A stretch of 64,000 nucleotides of DNA from Coriolopsis trogii. Its lineage: Eukaryota > Basidiomycota > Agaricomycetes > Polyporales > Polyporaceae. A program made the translations under genes and the position numbers. This document shows positions 11,109 to 22,156 of this stretch, piece after piece (position 1 is the stretch's first letter; each line of letters starts with the position of its first letter). The stretch lies in the NCBI GenBank assembly GCA_020543525.1, contig JAHYIO010000001.1:1984001-2048000 (forward strand), written 5' to 3'. The notes under the pieces were generated by a model. The model did not search any database and was not told the DNA's origin. It worked only from the letters and a program-made list of their open reading frames with translations.

Positions 11109-13677
11109 CTACAGATGCGCGTCATCTATCCGCTTCGCTGCCGGTGCAGGTACGTCTGGCAGGTCGGATGGCGAGTGAAGCTCCTCTGCTGGTGGAGGCG
11201 CGCTACGTTCACCGGTGTTCTCTTCGAGCCACTTGTCCATCGCATCCTTGCGATTGGCGAATGGCCTGGGTCCGAGAAGAGCGATCATATCCTCGCTGGA
11301 ACGAATATGAGACGTCGTTGTGACAAAACGGAAGGAGGATGGCGGAACGTACCGAGTGATGACCTCCTTCTCAAGGAGCAGCTTGGCGACTTTCTCAACG
11401 TCGTCCTTGTGCTTGGTGAGGAGCTCCGTTGTCCGCTGATGCGCGTGCCTGAACAAGAACGTCAGTAAACGTCTCTGTAGAGAAGGCTGTATCTTATGTA
11501 CGTACACAATCATCTTCCGAACCTCCTGATCGAGCATCTCAGCAGTCTTCTCGCTGAAAGGCTTGACCAAAGATTCTTGAGTGGCATTTGCACCGCCATA
11601 GCTTACAGGTCCAACGACGTCGTTCATGCCGTAGTTGGCGACGGCCTCGAAGGCGATCTTGGTGATTTTCTGCAGGTCGTCCTGAGCACCAGTAGTGACG
11701 TTCTCGTGACCAAAGAAGATCTCCTCGGATACACGACCGCCGAGCGTCATGCAGATACGATCGAGCATCTGTGGGGTAGAGAACAAGTACCGATCTGGAG
11801 GCAAGTACTGGGTGACGTGCATCAGCAATTGACCTGCTATTACAACGCAAGATGTATCATACCTTGGCATAGCCCAATGCGCCGACACCGCGGGGTATGA
11901 TGCTGACCTTCAGCAGAGGGTCTGCGTGCTCGAGGAACCAACCACAGATGGCGTGTCCCGCTTCATGGTAGGCCACCGTCTTCTTTTCCTCTGGACTCAA
12001 CACCCGACTCTTCCTCTCCAAGCCGACAATCACACGCTCGATGGCCGCCTCGAAGTCATCCTCTGTCACGGCATCGTGGCCAACGCGTGCAGCGTGCAGG
12101 GCCGCTTCGTTACATACGTTCGCGACGTCCGCACCAGAGAAGCCAGGGGTCAACACGGCGAGCTTCTCCGCAAACTTCTCGCGCTCGGGCATCTGGTCTG
12201 ATAAACGGAGAGGCTTTAGGTGGACCATGAAGATGCCCTTCCGTCCGGCGACGTCAGGGCGGTCGACGGTGATATGTCGGTCAAAGCGACCAGGACGCAT
12301 GAGGGCAGAGTCCAGGACGTCCGGTCGATTGGTACCCGCGAGGACGACGACGTGCTGCTGAGTGCCGAAACCGTCCATCTCGACGAGGAGTTGGTTCAGC
12401 GTCTGCTCCCGTTCGTCGTTCCCACCGATGCCCTTGCCCTTGCCTCGGGACTTGCCAATAGCGTCAATTTCGTCAATAAAAATGATCGACGGCGCGTTCT
12501 TCTTCGCAGTGGCGAACAGGTCGCGTACGCGCGAGGAACCCACACCGACGAACAACTCGACGAACTCGGAGCCCGAGACGGAATAGAAGGGGACGCCGGC
12601 CTCACCGGCAGTAGCCTTGGCGAGCAATGTCTTACCCGTACCGGGAGGCCCGGACAGGATGGCACCGCGGGGTATCTTGGCACCAAGTCGCTCGTACCGG
12701 GCTGGCTCCTTGAGGAACGACACGAACTCCATGATCTCCACCTTCGCTTCGTCCATACCAGCGATGTCCGCGAACCGAACTTTGACGTCGGTTTCGTTGT
12801 TGAACATCCTCGCCTTGCTCTTTCCGACACCAAAGATACCTCCGCTTCCACCTCCGGCGCCTCCTGCACGACGCGAGAGCCAGATCATGATGCCGGCGAA
12901 GAGGAGGGTAGGGCCGAAGCTGAGGAGGTAGTTGAAGGTGGATACCTCGTCGTGGTAGTAGACGGGGATTCGCTCGTGCGATGGGATACCGAGCTCGTTC
13001 TGCGCCTCGTCCAACTTTCTCTCGAAGGCCTCCACAGACCCTATTGAGAAGTAATACTCACCGCCACCCGAGGGAGCTGTAGGATACATGGCACCCGTAG
13101 CGTTTGAATGGAGTTTGACGCGAACCTTAGAGCGGTTGACGACGGTGAGGCTGTCCACCAGACCCTTGTCCAAGAACGCTGTGCGGAACTCCTGCCATGT
13201 AATCTCGCGAGCCGAGGGGTAGGATGACGAGGAAAGAGCGAAGAAAATCGCAGCGGTGGTGGCAAGGAGTGCAAGCTGATTCGGATTAAAAGGATTGTTT
13301 GGAGGGAGCTCCTGCTTATTCCGCTTCGAATCCTCCCTGCGCTCATTCCTGGGTGACTCCTGCTTCGCTGAGGAGGGATCCTCCTGCGCCTGCTGCCGCT
13401 GCTGGTGGTACCGCTGGAAGAAGCCCTCGAGCCCGTTCAGCGGCTCCTCCTTCTGTTGCGCATCCTTCGCCTCTGCTTGTTTATTCTCTACCTGTCCCTC
13501 CTTGCTTTTCTCGCCTCCCTCCTCGGTGTTCGAGTCGTGCGGAGGCTTCTGGTCGGGCGTGGGATGACCGTCGGATGGCGTAGCGTAAAACCGTGCAAAT
13601 CTCGTCGGTGTAAGAACCGGCACTGCCGGTCGTCGTGCAGCCAAGGTCGCACGTAGACGAAGAGAGCGGGAAAGCAT
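11109..13677 (-). CDS. AFG3: Mitochondrial m-AAA protease subunit (Afg3/Yta10-type FtsH)
   Basis: Four exons: 13677-11863, 11807-11506, 11448-11353 and 11295-11109, giving 799 residues. A basic, Ser/Arg-rich presequence ([16 protein letters not shown]) predicts mitochondrial import. A charged low-complexity linker follows (about 40-130), then two membrane segments near 135-150 and 250-268, the AAA domain with Walker A GPPGTGKT (343-350) and Walker [12 protein letters not shown] (398-408), an SRH region, and the zinc protease motif HEAGH (571-575). The C-terminal splices restore [13 protein letters not shown], HQRTTELL and [13 protein letters not shown]. m-AAA proteases sit in the inner membrane, face the matrix, and degrade misfolded membrane proteins and mature some precursors. 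All catalytic residues are present. It converges on the permease with 232 bp between stops. Confidence 0.95.
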
Positions 13678-13972
13678 GGTAGGGAGTGGGGGAAGGTAAA
13701 GAGTGAGCCGAGCTGTAGACGCAGCCCCCCAGCGAAATGTCGTTATAGATCGGGACGCGCGAGATGACTAACCGAAGCCCTAGAATAGGGTCCCGTGGGG
13801 TGCCGCACATGATCGTAATCCTCTTCCGCGACTTGACGCACAATTTGAAGTTCCTTCCAAACCGTTCCGACACAGAAGAGTCATGCAAAGCGTGTCATTA
13901 CAAGGCCGTACAGGAGACATCAATGTCAAAAGACTGTGGCATGTGTTACTTTTCACCAAACTGGCGTCCCCC

Positions 13973-16055
13973 TCAACGCTTCATACGTCCGTCGACGATA
14001 TTGTCGGGCCATGGGACGGTGTAGTTCGCATAGCAGTCGTACTCGTAGTCGACCTCAGCGATGCGCTCCTGCATACCCTTGATGAAGTTGGTCAACGGGC
14101 AAAGACCGTACTTGTTCGGCTTCGAGCAGTGTGAAATCCCGGTCAGAGGTACAACACCGTCATTTAGCAGGAATCGAATGAACGACTCCGTGCTGCTGGT
14201 CTTGCCCGTCGCAGGGCATCTCATGACTTGGCCGACAAGGTTGGCTGCGAAGGGGACGATCTGTGAGATGATATAGGTCTTTCGAGCGAAAACTCTCAGT
14301 TACGCGTCCATATTCTCGATAAGTAGAGTCGTACCTGGTGCTTGGGCATGTGCGTCAACGGTAGAGGTCCATTTGCCGCCATAGTTGTGAAATTGAATGC
14401 CGTCAAGACTAGAACAGAACCTCGGTCAGACCAGGGATTGGATAGGTGGAAGAGAACGCACTCGTCGTTATAACAGTCTCATGGGTGGCGTCCACATATA
14501 TCGGCTGGTCAAGCGGGAACGTCACGTTGTTTCCGTCAAGGGTCTTGTTGAGGCCTCTCGAAAAGTCGGTGATCGGGGTCTGGGTGAGCCGCGATACGAA
14601 TTCTTGAACGTAGCCAATGCCCTGCGCAGCGGATGCAGGGTTGCCAGGGCCGTAGCTGTACCAGAGCTCAAGATCTATGGTTGCAGGTTTAGTGCGGATG
14701 AAATTATGGACATTGCTTATCAACTGCGTACCTAAACCATACTCGTAACCTTCCCACTCTTCCTCAGTGAATAGATTACAGAAAGAGGAGTATCCGAGTG
14801 CCACGGTCTCGTAGGCACACAAGCTTTGCATGTTGTGTACAGACGTGGCATCGAGCTCTACTCCCTTGATATACCTTTGGAGACGGTGTACGGTATCCTT
14901 GAGGTATATCTGAGTCCAGTTGGTCTGTGCATCCAGGCCAATGTTCATGATTTCATTGTTGGCGTTGGGGCAGGCCTGCCACGGATCGAGAGAGTTGTTG
15001 AAGCCGTCTGCTTCTAGTGTAATGAGTTGGTGATACTGGTCTTTGTACTGCTGAACGCCAAAAAACCCTGCAGCAAAGTTGAGGCTGAATGACGGGTGAG
15101 TAGGAAACGACATTGGCCTGTTCGACAAAACACGTACGCAGAATCAACCATACGCGCTAGCGTGTGGAGTGTGTCAATACAGAACGCGAGAGCACAAGAT
15201 GACACAGCTGACCTTCCGAAGTTGTGCGGAACACAGGCAGTTCCTTGAATCCCTTCAGGAGATGCCCGTACTTGACTCTGAACGCAATGCCGAGCTCGAA
15301 TCTGAAGTGATAATTCAGAATATGATTTCGAAGCTCACGCGTCACAAAACTCACAATTGTTGGCGTCCGAAGGGAGTCAGAAGCTCAGCACCCAATTCAT
15401 ACGTCCAGGTGTTCAAGAAGCTGAGGGGTCCTGTAGCATTAAAGCCTGTCGCCGAGGTAGCCGCCGCATGAATCTTCCCCGCAAAGTCGGCTGGCCCTGA
15501 CCCGGAGGTAGGATACCTTGCACCGTGGCGATGCAAAAGGTGCACTTGAGTAAGCTCACAACCGGACGGGACCGCGGCTGATGCGTCAGGGAGACCGAAA
15601 AAGCCGCCAACGGAAAACCAGGGTGAGAGGTTGCCCCAAGACCGCATCGGGTTGAAAGGCGACTTCTTCAGGGGTTTCTGCTTCTGCACACTCAGTGGGT
15701 TGATCAGCGGGTAGACATCGTCTTTCACGGGAGCGGCGGGGGCTGTCTCCACAACCCAGGCTTCGTCGCCAGCTGTACACCTCGAGTGAGCTCATGTATG
15801 AAAAATTGATGGGGATGAAGTCTTGCACGTACTCGGCGTCGGACCTGCGAACCCAACTTCTTCAGGACCAGGGAAGTATGTGCTGATAGACGAATCTGTG
15901 GCTTCGGGGGGCGGATACACGGCAGTGACCGTAGAGCCAGCCCAAGTGGACGCCTGCAACTTCAAGTTCGTTGGACCCGCGACGACCAGGGAGGCGGCGG
16001 CGCATAACGCGAGTAAGAGACGCGCTCGGAAAGGCATAGGCGACACGGTGATCAT
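13973..16055 (-). CDS. Secreted histidine acid phosphatase (phytase-like)
   Basis: Eight exons: 16055-15833, 15772-15355, 15301-15213, 15156-15138, 15084-14732, 14674-14462, 14408-14335 and 14278-13973, giving 564 residues. The N-terminus has a signal peptide (hydrophobic LLLALCAAASLVVA after PFRAR). The catalytic motif RHGARYP lies at about 156-162, and the C-terminal motif reads THET instead of the usual HD. The conserved SFCNLFTEEEW, GPLPLTHMPKHQ and C-terminal cysteines are present. The enzyme removes phosphate from organic esters outside the cell or in the wall by a phospho-histidine intermediate. The fourth exon is only 19 nt and encodes ARMVDSA residues that the family needs. The start could also be the second ATG at 16037; both give a signal peptide. 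Confidence 0.9.
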
Positions 16056-17040
16056 GAAATGCAGAACCTGACGTGCCACGGACCGCTACCAGTGGGGCTC
16101 AGAGACTGTGCATACTGTATACGCACCTACACGTATTTATGGTGCCCGAGCATGACGCTGAACGTCATCTTGCAGTCTAGCCGAGTGACTCAAGATTGCT
16201 ATCAGAGTGGCCTTGTGATGAGTCGCGGGTACGAAAAGAGCCGCTTCGTTCACGAAATCGACGGCTTCGACGACGGCATCAGATGGCTCGAGTCTTCTTG
16301 ATGACCAGACCGCTCACCGGGCGTTAGTCGGGCCTAATCTGCAATGACGATAAGTTGACTGTTCTGGCGATACAAAGTCTGACTTGGCCAGAATACTTCG
16401 TGGCTACTCTACAGCAAGCTCACCCGGCGCGTCTCCTTCCTTCAACGCACTTGAATAACCTACTGTTTGCCATGCGAGCGAGGAGCTTCTCCAGAGCATA
16501 TGGTTCCCGTATCTATGTATAAGTATCTTCATCTGGGCAAGATCGGGGCGCAGAGTGTACTCACACGACCACCTTGAATGGGTGCCGCCCCCGGCAGGAG
16601 GCTTGAGGTATTGCCTCGGATTGTGGTGCCAAGCGCTATTGAATGTATTTTAATATAGTGGACGGTCGGAAGTCCAGGCTGGGTACTTGAGTGTAGAAGC
16701 TGGTCTTGAATCTCAACATTGGTATATAACCCTCGCACCTCATGAGATGTGACAGACTGGATACTGAGTAATTAGTAAAGGTTGTACATTGTGGCTGCAA
16801 CAGGAGAAGTACATAGCGTCGGGAGGTGCGGCTTGAAGGATCAAACAGACGCCCGTGGACGAGAGGAAGGTTAGGGTTCCCGCATCGTCGAGACTCGGAT
16901 GACGGAGTGGTCGGGCCTCGGGACTGCAGTCGCCTTCAGTTGTTTCCAATCGCTCATCTTGTTTCTCGCTTTCGTTCTCTTCGCCAGTACCTGTCTTCTC
17001 ACTCACTCGATGTGCAATTCAGAGGCCATTGCCTGTATGC
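16056..17040. other. Divergent promoter region, acid phosphatase / PP2C
   Basis: A 985-bp gap between two divergent start codons. It contains only short frames without recognisable content. It must hold both promoters, but I could not identify a phosphate-response or TATA element with confidence. Confidence 0.5.
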
Positions 17041-18654
17041 ATGGCGTTAGTTCTTTCGTTCAGATCGCCTTCGCGTCTCCGGTCGCTGCTGCATCTACCG
17101 CACCCTCTACGCGCTCATTACCATGACTATATCCGCATTTGCACACCAGGTATGCTGCATTGCACATATCACCCGTCGAATGTGGAGCACATGGCAACAT
17201 ACAGGAGGAGGAACAGCGAGGTTACCTCTCAACAATCCGAACCTCATAGGAGTTTCGACTTCGAGAGGCGAACGCAGGTATGCTTCCTAGATGCTATGTT
17301 CTCACATGTTGTATTGGAAGGTCTCATAGTGGTATACAGACACCAGGAGGACTTCTCTTCCTTCTCTGCGCTTTCTCTTGATCCGGAGGAGCTGAGGCTC
17401 AGCTTCAAGAAGGCACACGACATTGACTGGGATCCTTCCGCCCTACCTCCACCAATTGCGCGTCAAGTCGTCTTCGTTGGCATCTATGATGGACACGGTG
17501 GGTCGACTGTGTCCCAATTCCTCCGTCAAGAGCTCCATGGCCTGTTCGAGAATGTGAACAAGTCTCAAGTACCCGAAGTGTACGCGTGGGCAAAGGAGTT
17601 GGGCGGATACTTCAGGCGATTTACTGGCGGCGCATTGTCGCCATGGATAGACACAGAAGCCCCGTCGTTTCAGCAACACCTAGACATTGAAGCACGGGCG
17701 ACCCTAGCATTCTTTGAAGTTTGTCTCATGTCACTCTTCAATTTCCGCGATTCTATAGTTGACTGCTTCTCCAGGTCGACAAGATATTGTCAGAAGAGAC
17801 GGAAGCGAAAGAATGCGGGGCCACCTCCTCTGTCGTGCTGCTGAAGTCTCTTGACAATACTGGATACTTTCAAGCTGATCAGGTGGCGCTCACAGTCGCT
17901 CACGTAGGGTGAGCTCGTGTTGCCACAACAGTGTGGCCTCCCATGTTCACGGTTCGTCAGAGACACTCGCGTTCTGCTCACGTCAACGGAGGACGGAAAG
18001 GTCACACCGTTGACAGAGAACCACCACGCGGAGGCTCGCGTCGAGTCGGTACGCCTCCGTCGCATGATGGGTGGACTCACGACCGATTCATTTGGTGAAG
18101 TCCGGTGAGTAGGTCCTGTCGAAAGCAAAGAGAATCCTAGCGGCTTACAGGCATTGCGAAGGTGGATGGGTGCGCTGGCGAACACTCGCTGGTATGCTGC
18201 GTTCTTACCGCTGCGTGATGTCATACGCTCACAATGCTATTTCTTAGCCTTGGTGACTTGAAGTTCAAGCCTTTTGGAGTTACACCTGAACCCGAAGTTC
18301 GAAATATGCTACTCGAAGGTATGGACACTTGTCTACTATTAAGGATGAAAGCCTGAGCTTCATTACGCAGGCCCGAAGTACTCCCATTTGACACTCATCT
18401 CGGATGGCGTGTCCTCAGTGGTTTCCGACGAAGAGATCTCCGACCTTGCCCGAGGCGCCATATCACCCAAATACGCAGCGAACCGCATAGTCACATTCGC
18501 TGAAGACATGGGTAGCGAAGACAATGCAACCGCCATCGTTGTCCCTCTCGCAGGCTGGGGCAAAGTGACGGGACCTGACCGTACGCAAGACCTACGCGAA
18601 TACCGGCTACGGGGTATGCAAGGCAGCGAGCGACAGCGTGGGAGATGGATGTAG
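17041..18654 (+). CDS. PP2C-type protein phosphatase (Ptc6-like, probable mitochondrial)
   Basis: Eight exons: 17041-17149, 17205-17277, 17340-17718, 17775-17908, 17961-18104, 18162-18191, 18248-18318 and 18371-18654, giving 407 residues. PPM/PP2C motifs are intact: SRGERRHQEDF, VFVGIYDGHGG, CGATSS, HVGDTRVLL, LISDGVSSVVSDEE and GSEDNATAIV, so the metal-binding aspartates are all present. The N-terminus (MALVLSFRSPSRLRSLL) is rich in Arg, Ser and Leu without acid residues, which fits a mitochondrial presequence; yeast Ptc6, a related member, acts in mitochondria. The enzyme removes phosphate from Ser/Thr. The start is the first ATG after an in-frame TGA at 16900. Confidence 0.88.
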
Positions 18655-18835
18655 CTTCGGGCAACCAACTATTTTCCTTGGTGGTGCTATAGGTTGGACT
18701 TCCGGCGTTGGCTGTACCATCTAGAGTATTGTACACTAGGACCCTGTATATTGGAGTACATATTGTACATCGGATACCATCCACGGACCGATCGTTACAT
18801 ATCCTTTCTCCTTGTTGCATGATATATCCTTCTGT

Positions 18836-21328
18836 CTAGATTTGCGGAGCAGCGTGGCCGTCTGCTCGAAGATCGGACCCGGCAGCCCACACGGTCTTGC
18901 CAGACGGGTCGTTGAGCTTCTGGATCACCTGTCCACGTCCGAACAGGCTCCTCTTGAGGCCAGTCGCGACTCGTGCGTCGTGACCCATTGCTGCCAGCGC
19001 GATGTGTCGTCAGCTTCCTCGCACCCACGTGTGGGACGTCGCTATCGCCGACGCCCAATGTAGACAGACGTACCGCGCAGCTTCTCGACAACTTCTTCAG
19101 GAATGCCTTCCTCGAAGTACACTTCGCTGTTGATATCGCCAGACTGTCCGGTGTTGGTGCTCTCCGTCTCCGGGCTGCCCGCGGAGATACAGAAGCGCGG
19201 TGCGTCGAGGGCTGACTGCACGCCGAAGCCGCGGAGGATGTTGAGGAGGACCTGGACGTGGCCTTGTGGCTGCAGTGAGACGCAGCGGTTAGCTTTGAGT
19301 GGCAAAAAGTCTGGGGAATAGGTCCGGACGGACCTGCATGAAGCCACCCATCACACCGTAGCTGAGGAAGAGCTCGTCGCCGCGGAGGGCCATGGCGGGA
19401 ATGATGGTATGGTAGGGCCGCTTGCTGCCTTCGAGTGCGTTGGCGTGGCCGGGAGTCAGGTTGAAGTTCGACCCGCGGTTCTGGAGAGTGAATCCGCAAC
19501 CCTTCGGCACGGCTGCATGACAGGGTCAATGCATGTCTTGTCGAGCAAACAAGCATTCTTACCCGCTGTACCGAAGCCTGTAGCGCATTACTGTCGGTAT
19601 CATTGTGAAAACAAATAGGTGAGACTGGCGCTCACCAGCGTAGTTGCTCTGGATGTAACTGCATGCATTGCCCCACTGGTCGGCGACGGTGAAATATACT
19701 GTGTCGGACGAGTGCACGGGGTTGCCCTGCATGGTGTTTAGACATGAATGTCTCTTTCAATTGCGTGCAAGTCAGGAGAGCATACTCACATGGACAACCT
19801 TGGGGTTCGACTTGGTGGGATCAATCAGCGCCGCACGCGACGCAAGGTATTCCTAGCGACACTGTGAGACACGACGACTCAAAGATGCAGTGTTGGACCG
19901 ACTTTGCTCAGCAGTTTCTCGACAGGAATGTTGCTGAACGAGGGGTCTGTGACGAAGTGCTGGCTATCTGTGCGGGACAGAGTTAGGCGTCGACAAGCGG
20001 GAGATTGGCAAGATGCAGCTGTTACCCGCAAACGCAAGCCTGAGCAATCCGTATAAGTATCTCGAATTGCAGAGAGGGGATCAAATTACCTCATAGCCTC
20101 GACCAGGACGTGCAGGTACTCGGCTGAGTTGTGCTCCATTTTCAGTAGAGAGTCGATTTTGCCCTGGGCTTCCAAGTTGTCAAGGATCCCCAGAGCGAGA
20201 AGAGCAGTGATCCCTTGCCCGTTTGGCGGGCACTGCTGAGATCTCAGTGTTATTCCACGAGATATCAGTGGATGATAACTTGCCTCGTAAACCGTAACCT
20301 CGTCATTGAATGTATACTTTATGGGTTCGACGAAGTCCGTCTTGTGAGCCGCAAGGTCCTCCAGCTCCATCACACCTCCCTTGCTCTTGATGAGTTCTAC
20401 AATAGCCTCGGCGACACGACCCTTGTAAAAGCCATCCTTGCCCTTGGCGGCAACTTCGCGGAATGTCGTCGCCAGGTTGGACAACGTCATGAACTGACCC
20501 GGCAAGGGAGCCTTGCCATTCACCAGTATCTCGTCTCCGTTTGGGGAAGCATTCTTGATCATTTGGTATGATCGTTGGTATGAAAGGCTGTTAATCTCAG
20601 ACACGGGAAAACTAGTAGGACAGCATCAAATCAACACCCTGAACGACGTCGTAATCTGCAGACTTGGACGTACCCTCCTTCTGCCAGTCTGATTGCTGGT
20701 TCTAAGACGTCGGCCACAGACAGCTTACCGCTGCCCAGCGTTTCGACGGTGTCGACCCATGCAGCAGCGCATCCTGCCAAGGTGTCGAGTATTGAGTGCA
20801 ATGCAAGAAGATTGGGTGCGTTGTAGATTTACCTGGGACAGTCACAGAATTGAGATTCGTCCCCGGGATACTGTTACTTGTGACGCCCTGGCTGCGTACA
20901 TAATCTATGGTTAACTTTGCCGGAGATCGCCCAGACCCGTTGAGCGCCTTGACCGTCTTGGTCTGAGCATCGTAGAACAAGCAGAAGGCGTCCCTAACAT
21001 AAGGACCTGTACGTCAGCATCATCTGGAGTGTATGGAAAAGATGTACTTACCCTCCGATGCCACAGCAGCTGGGCTCAGTGACATTCAGAGCGGCAGAGG
21101 TTGCAACAGCAGCGTCCGCTAAGAACACGTTCATGATGGTCTCAGTTTAGAAAGAGATGGTAATTCACCTGCGTTTCCTCCTTTCCGTAGGATCTCGAGA
21201 CCGGCTTCGACAGCTAGGGGCTGCGATGCGGCGACGATCCCCTTAGATCCGTAGACAATGGACCTGCGGCTTGGGAATCTCCCGAAGACAATTTCGGGTT
21301 GTTCGACTTTACTCCAGTCGATCTTCAT
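18836..21328 (-). CDS. Gamma-glutamyltranspeptidase-family Ntn hydrolase
   Basis: Thirteen exons: 21328-21169, 21118-21052, 20993-20833, 20773-20674, 20611-20090, 20039-20026, 19967-19903, 19852-19790, 19726-19636, 19577-19563, 19512-19334, 19269-19074 and 18990-18836, giving 595 residues. Family features include [26 protein letters not shown], the start of the small subunit at a threonine within [21 protein letters not shown], and the late glycine-rich YGVMGGFMQ. The precursor should cut itself before that threonine to make a two-chain enzyme that acts on gamma-glutamyl or related amides. No signal peptide or membrane anchor is seen, unlike the classical glutathione-degrading type, so a cytosolic amidohydrolase/acylase role is possible. 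Two exons are only 14 and 15 nt. Confidence 0.9.
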
Positions 21329-22156
21329 TGTCGATAATGTGATTATGTGGCCTAGAATATGTTCAGATGATTAGTGTAATGTCTCGAGGTTTAGTCCTCG
21401 AAGACGCGGGTGAGTAAAGGGGACGAGCTCGTAACGGCCGATTATATACTCAAGTCGTGAGAATGGAGGCGTCGACGGAACTACATTCTGGCAGGGATTT
21501 GAGAGATTGTATTGACCAGGGCTTGAGGGATAAACCATGAGAACGATAGAGCCCGTGCTAGCAGACAGAGCGATCCCATGCGCACAGGAGTCGCATGCAT
21601 GAGGAGGCCGGCATCCAAGCCGCGGGCATCCGTCCCGGACGCGGTCCTCCGCCCGCTCTTCATCCGGCTCCCACCCACCACCAGCGCGATAATGGTGGCA
21701 GCCGTTCCTCGTGTCAAACGTATGGCAAGCTCGCGCTATGCTGCAGGCGAATTTCGCGATGGCGTCAAGTGGCACGATATCTGCGAGCAGAGCTCGAGTC
21801 TTATTCTTACTGACGCGCGCGGGCTTCCTCATCAGCACCCTCGGCAATCCCAAATACGTATACCGTTTTCCCCTCACGCCACGCTGATTTCGAGGCCAGA
21901 GCGGAGGTCAAAGCTAAGTGATGGTTCAATGAAGCCCCGGGATTCTCAAAAGTCAGGCCCATGAGCTGGCGTCTACCGCTACTTGGAGTCCGATAGTTGA
22001 CCGGAGAATTAACGCAATTGCAAACCCCCTGGCGATCAAAATGTAGCATAGCGTCTATGGAGGCGCCTTACGATACGGTTGCGCTCTCGTTCTTTTGTCA
22101 TCATTTAGCAACGTTTAAGGAGCCCCTCCACCGGATCTCTTCCTCGAACGACGACC
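21329..22156. other. Divergent promoter region, GGT-like gene / transcription factor
   Basis: An 828-bp gap between divergent starts. A minus-strand frame runs through 21371-21877 but shows no family features and looks accidental. I see no RNA gene or clear repeat. Confidence 0.5.

Noticed and set aside
12220..13047. Long open frame on the plus strand opposite the m-AAA protease
   Set aside because: It is the antisense shadow of a strongly conserved GC-rich coding exon; its own translation shows no domain.
16059..16301. Short plus-strand frame in the acid phosphatase/PP2C gap
   Set aside because: It overlaps the probable promoter and has no recognisable content.
21371..21877. 168-codon minus-strand frame upstream of the GGT-like gene
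   Set aside because: Composition is mixed, with no domain or conserved start; it lies in a divergent promoter region and looks accidental.
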